The notes: generated by a model from the letters alone, not told the origin. 8,041 nt of DNA from Glaciimonas sp. (GCA_014377145.1 JACMQE010000084.1:1-8041), one strand, 5' to 3'. Positions 1-6,787 are shown, numbered from the stretch's first letter. A program made the numbers and translations.

Positions 1-293
1 CATACCGCATCGCAGACCCACATCAGTCATGCAAACCCGAGAAATGCAAGCCTAACCAGAAAAATGCTATATTCAGATCCGCAATACTGTTGCTACATGC
101 TTGTATCGGATGGCGGCATATTTCGAAAAGGCTCTTTCTTATTTCAGTCGTAGTCTTTTTGTAGAAATTACGTGAGAAGCAAAAAATCATGGCCCAAATA
201 TTACATTAACATTATTTAAACATTCTCCCATCGAGAGAAAGCACATATTTAGGTTACGCTCTAAGCATTACATACTCATTTATGGACGGTAGC
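1..293. other. Left edge, no supported gene
   Basis: I see no recognisable gene here. The + strand frame beginning at base 1 is open for 50 codons and closes with TAG at 151-153, so the 3' end of a gene entering the window is possible. Its translation resembles nothing I know, and an open stretch of this length is not rare by chance. Bases 154-293 are AT-rich and lie downstream of the regulator encoded on the minus strand. I found no convincing intrinsic terminator for that gene. Confidence 0.3.
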
Positions 294-803
294 TTACTTT
301 TTTGCACGGACTTGAAGAGTTGTAGCTTTCTCATCAAAGACCAACCGCGTGGTAATTTTAGCACGCTTCATAGGAAATCGAGCTTAAAAGTGACGAACAT
401 TGCCAAAACCTGAAATAACCCTTCTGACAAACTGAGAATACGCCTCCATATCGATAACGTGTACCACCAGGAAATAATCATAATCACCAGAGACGAAATA
501 GCACTGCATAACCTCCCCCTCTTTATTCATGCGTAATTCGAACGCGTGCATGTGTTCATGGGATTGGTTATTTAACGATATTTCGAGGAAAGCTAGCATG
601 CCATAACCGAGCACAAACGGATAAACTAAGGCGACATCGGCATTTATTAAGCCAGCCTCGCGTAAATCCCGAATGTGTCGCAGACAAGTCGGCTGGGGAA
701 TATGCGTCTTCTCAGCGAGTGCTTTGGTGGGCATTTGATTGTCGCGTTGCAACATGTTGAGTAGTTTCCGATCTACCTTGTCGAGGTTATATTTTTTGGT
801 CAT
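294..803 (-). pseudogene. Lrp/AsnC-family transcriptional regulator, interrupted by a nonsense codon
   Basis: This encodes a leucine-responsive regulatory protein (Lrp/AsnC) type transcription factor, a cytoplasmic DNA-binding protein whose C-terminal RAM domain usually senses an amino acid. Residues about 7-52 match the family's winged helix-turn-helix (LDKVDRKLLNMLQ, then IPQPTCLRHIRDLREAGLI). Residues about 68-139 match the RAM domain (GEVMQCYFVSGDYDYFLVV, DMEAYSQFVRRVI). Translation stops at TAA 384-386 after FGNVRHF. The same frame then stays open for 29 more codons (ARFPMKRAKITTRLVFDE...) to TAA 294-296, giving about 169 positions, the normal family length. The stop is therefore a point nonsense mutation that removes the last RAM strand. 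The ATG at 803 has no clear Shine-Dalgarno sequence. The gene is divergent from a LivK-like binding protein, which suggests it once controlled amino-acid uptake. The family call is secure; loss of function is inferred. Confidence 0.85.
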
Positions 804-981
804 TATAGAGATAGTAAAAATTCAAAAAACGCATAAAATATCTTTGCGAACTGTTTTTATGATGTACCTTTTGCATGTGCGCAGCAACCCAATAACTGCA
901 AACGGAGGGTAAGCTTTAGAAGAAAAGTGTGTATTATTTTGTATTACTTAGTTTTATTTTAAATTCTCACGAGAGAAGTTC
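804..981. promoter_or_regulatory. Divergent intergenic region between the Lrp-type regulator and the first LivK-like gene
   Basis: This 178-base spacer must hold the promoters of both flanking genes. Its right half (about 925-965) is very AT-rich and could hold the promoter of the binding-protein gene, but no single -35/-10 pair stands out. An inverted pair TTTGCA (870-875) and TGCAAA (897-902), with a 21-base spacer, could be an operator; this is weak. The sequence GAGAGAAG just before the ATG at 982 is the likely ribosome binding site. Lrp family members often bind such divergent regions, which is inference here. Confidence 0.3.
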
Positions 982-2052
982 ATGCAGATCAAGACCAAAT
1001 TAATTCCATTAGTCGGCGCTATAGCATTAGTCCTGGCTGGTTCGGCATTTGCACAAGAAGAAGTCGTCAAGATTGGCCACGTTGGTCCACTCACTGGCCC
1101 CTAACGCTCACATTGGTAAAGAAAATGAAACCGGCGCCAAAATGGCGATCGATGAATTGAATGCCAAAGGCACCATGATTGGTGGCAAAAAAGTGAAATT
1201 TGAATTTGATGGCGAAGACGATACTTCCGATCCTAAACTAGCCACTACCGTTGCCAAGGAACTGGTTGGTACGCACGTAAATGGCATTATCGGCCACAAT
1301 CCAAAATATACCCAACAAGGCTTTAACGCCGCGTTCCGCGTTGTCACCAATGATGGTCAGTTGGGTGGCGCAATCGGTAAGTATGCATTCAAAGATCTAA
1401 AAGCCTTAAAAATCGCCTTGGTCGATGACCGTACCGCCTATGGTCAAGGTGTGGCTGAGAAGTTCACTAAGAACTCCAAGCGTAGTATTGCAACAATTGT
1501 AGCGATACAATTCACTGCTGACAAGGCAACTGATTTTAACGCGATCCTTACATCGATCAAAGCCAAGAAACCGGATCTGATTTTCTTTGGCGGAATGGAT
1601 GCACTGGGCGGTCCGATGCTGCCTCAAATGCATCAACTTGACATGAGTACTAAATTCATGGGCGGCGATGGTTTGTGTACGATAGAATTGTCGAAATTGG
1701 CTGGTCAAGGCCTAAAAGACGATACCCCGTTGTCTGTGCCGAAACTGACGGTGTACCAGACGCCGGTAGAAAAGCGTTGGAAGACTTCAAAATCGCGTAC
1801 AAAGCAAAATTCGGTCAAGATGTCGTGATCTATGCGCCATACACCTACGATCCAGTGATGAATATGGTTCAGGCAATGCAAGAAGTAAAATCAGCTGATC
1901 CGAAAAAATACCCACCATATTTGGCTAAGATCCATCACAAAGGTGTAACCGACAATATCGCTTTCGATAATAAAGGCGATATCAAAGATGGTTCCTTGAT
2001 CCTGTACACCTACAAAAAAGGTGTTCGTACATTTTTGGCAGTAACTAAATAA
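982..2052 (+). pseudogene. LivK-like branched-chain amino-acid ABC transporter substrate-binding protein (copy 1), two frameshifts and an internal deletion
   Basis: This is the remnant of a periplasmic binding protein (LivJ/LivK, Peripla_BP_6 family) that hands branched-chain amino acids or similar compounds to an ABC permease. A signal peptide (about residues 1-24, ending SAFA) is followed by VVKIGHVGPLTGP. The frame then hits TAA at 1102. Removing one C from the run at 1098-1101 restores it (NAHIGKENETGAKMAIDEL). The second frame runs to about 1728 (GGKKVKFEF, DDRTAYGQGVAEKF, KPDLIFFGGMDALGGP, FMGGDGLC). Adding one C to the run at 1725-1728 returns the original frame (VVCAETDGVPDAG ... IYAPYTYDPVMNM ... 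TLYTYK-like end LILYTYKKG). Between IIGH and NPKYTQQGF the second copy has 26 more codons, so an in-frame deletion of about 78 bases is inferred. Net frame is preserved and a normal C-terminus remains, with stop TAA 2050-2052. The start is ATG 982 behind GAGAGAAG. Family identity is strong; function is almost certainly lost. Confidence 0.9.
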
Positions 2053-2097
2053 TTAGCCGCAAGCTAAGCCATAAAGTCAACGTACTACCGATAAAAG

Positions 2098-2129
2098 CGC
2101 TCCGACTTGATTGTCGGAGCGTTTTTTTT
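2098..2129 (+). terminator. Intrinsic terminator after LivK-like copy 1
   Basis: A perfect 9-bp stem (CGCTCCGAC / GTCGGAGCG) with a TTGATT loop is followed by eight T residues. It lies about 45 bases after the stop of the binding-protein gene. The minus-strand gene ends 15 bases away at 2136, and on that strand the hairpin is followed by CTTTT, so it may serve both convergent units. Confidence 0.9.
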
Positions 2130-2135
2130 ACGAAC

Positions 2136-2698
2136 TTACACATTATTTACCAATCGACGACGAATAAAGTCGTCAGGATACTTCTTACAAAATCTGTCGG
2201 TTGCAGTGGAATCAAACGGTACGACCAAAAATAGCTCCGCAATACACTTTAATTTATAATGCGAAGACAAATACTTACGACCAGACAGATGCGAAGCACT
2301 ATGGCCCTTATCCTCGTTTTCATCACGTCCTACTCTGCTCTCCTTGGAAGGGCGCTCTGACTCCTTACTGATCGCATGTCCCACAAAACCAGCGATACCT
2401 CTAGTTAATTTTTCTACAAATTCTGAGTTCGCTTCAAACCGCAGCTGACCACGCCTACATTTTTTTCCAAATTATTTTGATGCACGAGCATATGTCGATT
2501 AACTAATGCATCAGCTGATGAGGCATTTTTTGTTTCTGCTATATTTCTCGCAATATTGGCTTTCTGAACTTCTGCTTCTTGTGCTTTACGCGCTGCTTAG
2601 GCTTTAAACTCCTCAGACGAGCGCCGCAAGTCATCGGATCTTTGTTGTAATTCTTGCACTGTCCAGCCGGTATAAAGCCCGTCGGAAGGTTGAATCAT
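2136..2698 (-). pseudogene. Unrecognised coiled-coil-like protein, one stop and one frameshift
   Basis: I do not recognise this family. The minus strand from ATG 2698 reads MIQPSDGLYTGWTVQELQQR and continues in the same frame through an in-frame TAA (2597-2599) into an Ala/Glu/Lys-rich stretch (AARKAQEAEVQKANIARNI), typical of a coiled coil. At the run of seven T residues (2460-2466 on +), one missing base shifts the frame. Adding one base joins HQNNLEK to KCRRGQLRFEANSEFVEKL and then to GIAGFVGHAISKE, followed by a hydrophilic linker and a basic end (CKKYPDDFIRRRLVNNV), stop 2136-2138. The reconstruction is about 188 residues with no signal peptide. The start ATG overlaps the stop of the upstream membrane-protein fragment (ATGA), suggesting translational coupling. 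That both lesions restore sensible sequence supports a real, decayed gene; function is unknown. Confidence 0.6.
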
Positions 2699-2889
2699 GC
2701 AACGTACAAGTTATTTAAAAAATCAGTCGACTCTCCATTAGGAGGCGCATCAGCGAAAAAAACGAACAGATTATTGGGGCCGACACTGACAAATGATAAC
2801 AAAAAAATAACTAACCCCACGTCGACAACAAAGAGCCAACAATATATGTTTACGCAGTCAATAAAATTAACCCAGACATTTCTATATTT
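2695..2889 (-). pseudogene. Truncated small membrane protein, 5' end missing next to an inverted-repeat element
   Basis: The minus strand is open for 64 codons from the edge of the inverted-repeat element (in-frame TAA at 2892-2890) to TGA 2697-2695. The translation holds a strongly hydrophobic stretch (WLFVVDVGLVIFLLSFVSVG, one probable transmembrane helix), then a polar tail with PNNLFVFFADAPPNGESTDF ending LNNLYVA. No start codon with a plausible ribosome site is visible inside, and the open frame abuts the element, so the 5' end was probably removed or displaced when the element arrived. Its stop codon overlaps the ATG of the coiled-coil-like gene by the ATGA arrangement, so the two probably formed one operon. 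I do not recognise the family. The alternative is a chance open frame in AT-rich DNA. Confidence 0.4.
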
Positions 2890-2997
2890 TTAGGACTTAC
2901 GCAAAATCGCCGCAGCAAGGCCTGCCGACGAAGACAGTACGCAAGTGTGGCTAGGAGAGTACAACGCTGCTGCGGCGATTTTGCGTAAGTCCTAAAA
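2888..2997. repeat. MITE-like element with perfect 30-bp terminal inverted repeats
   Basis: Bases 2888-2917 are the exact reverse complement of 2968-2997, separated by 50 bases with no reading frame of note. The arms begin TTTTAGGACTTACGCAAAAT and continue CGCCGCAGCA; the outermost TTTTAG/CTAAAA may belong to the target site rather than the element. Size, long perfect termini and lack of a transposase fit a miniature inverted-repeat transposable element, or two abutted ends of a larger insertion sequence. The termini recall IS5-family ends, but I cannot confirm the parent. The element is locally GC-rich compared with its AT-rich surroundings. Transcribed, it would form a very stable hairpin. 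Confidence 0.75.
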
Positions 2998-3015
2998 TTC
3001 TAAACATGCTATCGA

Positions 3016-3141
3016 TCACGAGCCAGCAAACGTTGTTCGCAGCTCCACGGTGCAAAATCTCACCATCAAATTAATCAGCAAGCCAAACAATGACAGCACC
3101 CAACCGAATGCAAGCAAGGGGTTATTCACTGGCATAGTCAT
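3016..3141 (-). pseudogene. Possible N-terminal part of a small membrane protein
   Basis: From ATG 3141 the minus strand reads MTMPVNNPLLAFGWVLSLFG and continues LLINLM, a convincing single transmembrane segment, then RFCTVELRTTF and a TGA at 3016-3018. It lies on the far side of the inverted-repeat element from the membrane-protein fragment 2695-2889, on the same strand and in the same reading-frame phase. The two may be pieces of one gene split by the element, or two separate small genes. A GGGA lies about 7 bases before the ATG. The start is only 28 bases from the divergent LivK-like start at 3170, leaving little room for two promoters. That argues for caution, and I rate this low. Confidence 0.3.
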
Positions 3142-3169
3142 TCATATCCCGAGAGAAAAATATACGCAC

Positions 3170-4303
3170 ATGAAGATTAAATTATTGTCATTGATAGCCA
3201 CCATTCCTGTTACGCTGCTTAGTGGCGTAGGACTCACTTCGGCGCAGCAACACAAATACAACTGATCAAAATCGGCCAGGTCGCCCATATGGGAAAAGAC
3301 CATGAAAATGGTGCGAGGATGGCAATCGAAGAGTTAAATACAAAAGGCATCATCTTGGGTGGGAAAAAATTGCAATTTTTCTTGCAATCAAGTGATGACG
3401 GTAGCGATCCAAAAATGGCTACCGTCGCTGCGCAAAAATTAGTCGATGCAAAAGTTCAAGGAGTAATCGGCCATTTACAGTCAGGCACCACGATCCCGGC
3501 TTTGAAGATTTATTAAGAGACAGGTATCCCGCAAATTTCACCGGGTACAACCAATCCAAAATACACACAGCAAGGTTTCAACACTACTTTCCGCTTGACG
3601 GCAACCGACAGCCAAATGGGTGGGACTTTGGGATGTTACGCGGTCAATACTCTAAAAGCCAAAAATATTGCCATGATTGATGAGCGCACTGCCTATGGTC
3701 AAGGCTTGATGCAGGAGTTTTCTAAAGTAGCCAAGGGGGCAGGTGCGAATATCGTCGCGACCCAATATACCAATGACAAAGGAACTGACTTCAGCACAAT
3801 CCTGACAGCGCTCAAAGCCACGAAGCCTGACGTAATTTTCTTCGGCGCTCTAGATGCTGGCGCTGGTCCGTTGTTGCTTCAAATGAAGGGACTGGGTATT
3901 AATGCAAAACTGATGGGCGGCGATGGGATTTGCACGACCGCAATACCTAAACTTGCTGGTGATGCATTGGCTGACAATCAGCTCATTTGTGCTGAAGCGG
4001 GTGGTATTCAGGATGCTAACAAACTGGCGCTCGATGCGTATAAAACAGCGTTTAACAAACGTTGCGGCCACGATACCATAATTCCACCCTATTGCTTACG
4101 ATGCCTTGATGACGTTGGTGGATGCTGTGCAAAAAGTCAACTCAACCGATCCTAAAAAGTACCTACCTAAACTAGCCAAGATCAATCACAAAGGGGTTAC
4201 TGGAACGATTGCATTCGATGCAAAAGGCGATATAAAAAACGCAGCCTTAACTTTGTACAATTACAAAGGTGGACAACGTACTCTCATCGGCTTGACGAAG
4301 TAA
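3170..4303 (+). pseudogene. LivK-like branched-chain amino-acid ABC transporter substrate-binding protein (copy 2), several lesions
   Basis: This is a paralogue of the gene at 982-2052, another periplasmic Peripla_BP_6 binding protein for amino-acid uptake. ATG 3170 starts a signal peptide (MKIKLLSLIATIPVTLLSGV, cleavage near TSA). Near 3250 a one-base loss shifts the frame: the start frame ends at TGA 3263-3265, while the next frame gives QIQLIKIGQVAHMGKDHENG. The usual APLTG-type segment after IGQVA is absent, an inferred in-frame loss of about seven codons. Next come GGKKLQFFLQSSDD and GHLQSGTTIPALKIY, then an in-frame TAA at 3514-3516. The same frame resumes with ETGIPQISPGTTNPKYTQQG, DERTAYGQGLMQEF, PDVIFFGALDAG and LMGGDGICTT. 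One extra C near 4084 shifts it again, and the tail continues PIAYDALMTLVDAVQKV to TLYNYKGGQRTLIG, TAA 4301-4303. The two shifts cancel, leaving full family length of about 377 positions. Confidence 0.9.
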
Positions 4304-4357
4304 ATATAAAGCATGACGATTTTTGATCATCTGTAAATACAGGCATTATAGTTTTGT

Positions 4358-4387
4358 AATCGCTCGGGCTTAACGGTGCGGGCGATT
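4358..4387 (+). terminator. Possible decayed terminator after LivK-like copy 2
   Basis: AATCGCTCG (4358-4366) pairs with CGGGCGATT (4379-4387) through nine pairs including one G-T, with a 12-base loop, 55 bases after the stop codon. No T-tract follows, so it would terminate poorly. It may be an eroded terminator or an RNA hairpin of no function. Confidence 0.3.
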
Positions 4388-4740
4388 CAAGATATTCACA
4401 AGAAGATGTCGTCAGGCGTGTAATTAAATACGCACGCACAAATTTTTTTCAACCCCGATCTAATGACTAGCAACGCGCTTGCGTTGGCTGCTTTTCCATC
4501 TCTGAAATCCTTTGCGCGCCATGTCTGCCAAGCCCGCCTCAGGAAGTTCTCTATACACGTACATTTTTTCATTCCTGCTTTACAAAACACCATATTAACC
4601 CACACTTCAGAAAAAATACTATGAATGTTTCGGTTGTTGATCTTTACAGCAATTCTACGCACACAACCCAAGCATCAACTTGTAACAGAACAGTAAATGG
4701 TTCATCGGGGATTGCATAATCGAACATCCTAAAAACAGGA
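4388..4740. other. Spacer with no clear gene; possible minus-strand coding traces
   Basis: No recognisable gene. The minus strand holds a 90-codon open frame (4396-4671) whose translation (LRRAWQTWRAKDFRDGKAAN inside) matches nothing I know. Just upstream, on the same strand in another frame, an ATG at 4727 opens a short reading beginning MFDYAIPDEPFTVLLQVDAW that closes by about 4650. A single indel would join the two, so a further broken gene is possible but unproven. On the + strand the frame of the next gene can be traced back to ATG 4621 across a TAA at 4717-4719, which competes with this reading. Confidence 0.25.
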
Positions 4741-5573
4741 TTGCGCTCAGCGTATATGGTACCAGATACGATTTCGAATTGGACATTCCATAGGTTCGAT
4801 GAAGAACTATCTTGGCGTGATCAAGTGTCGAGCGTCGAATTAAGAGTGGGACACAACAAAGTGAAAGTATTGACTCGCATAGAAAGGAAGCGAAGAGTCG
4901 CAGAAGCGCCGTTGAAGTTAATGTTAGAACTAGATAACAATACCGATCCCGTCAACAAAAAAATAGATATCTTGGATGAGATGTTTACTAAGTGCAAAGT
5001 AGAAAGCGGAGCTAAACACCTAGTTAATTGCCTTGCAAAAAAAGTCACGTCTATTGTTATACAGACTTGTTTGATTGAACGGGCCTTATTCGCGCACTTT
5101 GTATTAGGTAAAAAGGCAAGGCGAGTTTGCGTATAGCGAAGCGCTGAATATTGTATTTGGGGAAGTTACCCTTAAATAGGAAGAAAGTGGGTTATTTCCA
5201 CAAGTGACTGGTCAGAACTGGGAACAAGTCCTTGATTGGGTCAATCTCGAGTATGAAAAAAGTTGTGCAGAAGCAGCGGCGAAAGAGGCTCGAATAACCT
5301 TCACTAACAAGGCAATTCGTTGGGATAAAGTACCACTTGGAAAAAGGAGTGCAGCGAAAGATATCGGATGGACCAAATGAAAAAAAGGAAACTATGCTGA
5401 CAATATTGAAGGGACGGTATATCGAGACACGACTCATATCAAGAGTTAAAAAAGTCTGTGACGATTATACTCGAAAGGAAGACGTGACGGAAAGCTACAA
5501 AAAAACTTGTTTGGAACTTGATGCGATAAATGTGTCAAGCTCCAATAAAATGGTAAGCACGATACTGAATTGA
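4741..5573 (+). pseudogene. Unrecognised, heavily decayed coding region
   Basis: I do not recognise the product. The frame from TTG 4741 (an ATG follows at 4756) is open for 131 codons and rich in charged residues (KVKVLTRIERKRRVAEAP, NKKIDILDEMFTKCKVE). Near 5107-5120 coding sense appears to move by one base into a second frame (QGEFAYSEALNIVFGEVTLK), which crosses a TAG at 5177-5179 and continues NWEQVLDWVNLEYEKSC, AEAAAKEARITFTNKAIRWD, GKRSAAKDIGWTK. It then crosses a TGA at 5378-5380 into KKGNYADNIEGTVYRDTTHI and ends at TAA 5447-5449. A third frame carries on to TGA 5571-5573 (VKKVCDDYTRKEDVTESYKK). It is probably soluble, with no signal peptide or membrane helix. The mixture of frames suggests an old pseudogene of 250-280 codons. 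The exact start is uncertain, and the whole could be partly fortuitous. Confidence 0.4.
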
Positions 5574-5948
5574 TCGGATTACCCTCGAAATAGTCTCGAC
5601 AAGCGGCATCCGTGTTTTTTGGCATTTTTCTAGTTACGTATGGTGTGTAGTAAACGGTATTTGATTTTGTGGACATTGTCCAAAGAAGTCGGACCTCGAC
5701 TCCAAGATTTTCTCAAATTTTCCACATTCCCCTCAAGTTTTCTCCTACGGCACACCGCTTTGTGGCAAGGGCCTGACTGAAATGCAGAAAACCGAGGTTT
5801 GGTCGTCATGCCGAGAATGACTTAGTGTGACCTGACATTGTCTGTAAGATTAAGGACCAACTATTCTATATAATGAACAAAAAAGAACTCACCAAAGTCC
5901 TTGTTCAACATCGTCCCTATCCGTTTAACTAGTCCTGTTATTTATCGA
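5574..5948. other. Spacer without a clear gene
   Basis: No gene can be supported. A + strand frame at 5665-5820 is open for 51 codons and begins with CGHCPKK, then PQVFSYGTPLCGKGLTEMQK before TGA 5818-5820; it has no start codon or known match and may be a coding remnant. An ATG at 5873 opens 19 codons to TAG 5930-5932, but it overlaps the probable terminator of the cytochrome gene and has no well-placed ribosome site. The rest is AT-rich spacer. Confidence 0.35.
5877..5902 (-). terminator. Probable intrinsic terminator of the cytochrome c gene
   Basis: Read on the minus strand, AAGGACT, loop TTGGTG, then AGTTCTT forms a 7-bp stem with one G-T pair and runs directly into further T residues (A residues 5879-5882 on +). 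It lies 46 bases past the cytochrome stop codon. The stem is short, so confidence is moderate. Confidence 0.45.
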
Positions 5949-6260
5949 TCAATGCTTCAACGACAATATCCACTTAACCAGCGTATGCGCCTCGGCCTCG
6001 CTTAATTGGGGATTCATCGGCATTGGAACAGCGCCCCAGACGCCAGCGCCACCCTTCATTACCTTCTGGACCAACTTGTCCTCGACGTCATTTTGACCTG
6101 CATATTTTTTTGCTACATCCTTAAACGCTGGGCCGACCATCTTGTTCCCAATCGAATGGCAAGCCATGCAATTTTTTTCTTTAACAAGATTTAGATTTGC
6201 CAGCGCACCACCAGAAACGAACACCCCCAGTAACGTACAGACCAATAAACTACGCTTCAT
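5949..6260 (-). CDS. Periplasmic monohaem cytochrome c (c551/c552 type)
   Basis: This is a small class I c-type cytochrome, an electron carrier in the periplasm, probably feeding a terminal oxidase or reductase. The 103-residue product has a signal peptide (MKRSLLVCTLLGVFVSGGALA, cut after Ala21), the haem-binding motif CMACH at residues 31-35, the VGPAFKDVAKKY segment that follows it in this family, and VWGAVPMPMNP, where Met80 is the expected axial ligand. The C-terminal helix EAEAHTLVKWILSL is also typical. The length matches the c551 family. The ATG at 6260 is preferred over upstream in-frame starts because GAAGGAG sits 5-11 bases before it and a signal peptide follows at once. No lesion is visible, making it the only complete intact recognisable gene in the window. 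It is transcribed alone, with a probable terminator at 5877-5902. The physiological partner cannot be read from the context. Confidence 0.93.
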   Translation of the reverse strand: MKRSLLVCTLLGVFVSGGALANLNLVKEKNCMACHSIGNKMVGPAFKDVAKKYAGQNDVEDKLVQKVMKGGAGVWGAVPMPMNPQLSEAEAHTLVKWILSLKH

Positions 6261-6419
6261 AATTCTCCTTCGAATAAACGATCTTCTTGCGTTAATACTA
6301 GACCGAATTGTCTCATATTCATCTATCACAACTGTCAATCCAGTATGGACAATCATCCGACAATAACGCGACAACAATAATGACATCATCATTTTTTACA
6401 AACTTACTAATCAACGCAT

Positions 6420-6442
6420 AACGGTTCTGGATGTTGACCGTT
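6420..6442. promoter_or_regulatory. Inverted repeat in the divergent spacer, possible operator
   Basis: AACGGT and ACCGTT form a perfect 6-bp inverted repeat with an 11-base spacer, between the cytochrome gene and the small Trp-rich protein gene. Spacing and symmetry suit a dimeric regulator. There is no further support, and a match this short can arise by chance. Confidence 0.2.
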
Positions 6443-6507
6443 GCCACATTTCAACCTATCCTGCAACCAACGCAAGGGGAATCGAACTTAGAAATTAAGG
6501 GACTGCA

Positions 6508-6787
6508 ATGCTGCTTATCATTATTATCGTTTTACTCATCGCTTTGAAATATTTTGCAAGCGGACTGTTCGCCAATTTTTCCTGGTGGTGGGTATTGGGC
6601 TTAATAGCGATTGCATTTATATGGTTTGAATTCGTAGAACGTATAGCTCGGCCTAGACAAAAAATATGCTCACGATGAAATAGATAAAGTACATCAAGAA
6701 AGTATCAAAAAACCTTTGAAAAAGATAAACCGTCGACTCGTAACTAATAATCTCAATATTTGCATATGCGCTTCCGCCCTGATCTGA
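6508..6787 (+). pseudogene. Small Trp-rich membrane protein, frameshifted
   Basis: The N-terminal half matches the small Trp-rich protein family of Betaproteobacteria (the TIGR04438 type), inner-membrane proteins of about 70-80 residues with unknown function. ATG 6508 lies behind AAGGGA. The product has a first hydrophobic helix (LLIIIIVLLIALKYF), the family signature FSWWWVLGL at about residues 24-32, a second helix, and WFEFVERIA. At 6649 an extra C shifts the frame: the unshifted reading ends at TGA 6676-6678, whereas removing one C gives AGLDKKYAHDEIDKVHQESI, the charged tail usual for the family. The corrected frame runs to TGA 6785-6787, slightly longer than usual, so another small lesion near the end is possible. 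A terminator follows directly. Family identity is firm; whether the short form does anything is unknown. Confidence 0.8.

Noticed and set aside
1108..1708. Minus-strand open frames of 80 and 100 codons
   Set aside because: They lie antisense to the LivK-like copy 1, whose family signatures are unmistakable, and have no coding character of their own.
3050..3265. A + strand gene starting upstream of the second signal peptide
   Set aside because: The part before ATG 3170 is polar and overlaps other features. The signal peptide that begins at 3170 is the natural start of LivK copy 2.
5192..5676. Minus-strand open frames of 76-81 codons
   Set aside because: They overlap the + strand remnant, which shows better coding sense, and their sequences suggest antisense shadows.
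5873..5932. A 19-codon + strand ORF
   Set aside because: It is very short, lacks a well-spaced ribosome site and overlaps the probable terminator of the cytochrome gene.
5949..6392. A longer cytochrome protein starting at 6392
   Set aside because: The extra N-terminus is not cytochrome-like, while ATG 6260 has a strong ribosome site and is followed at once by a signal peptide.
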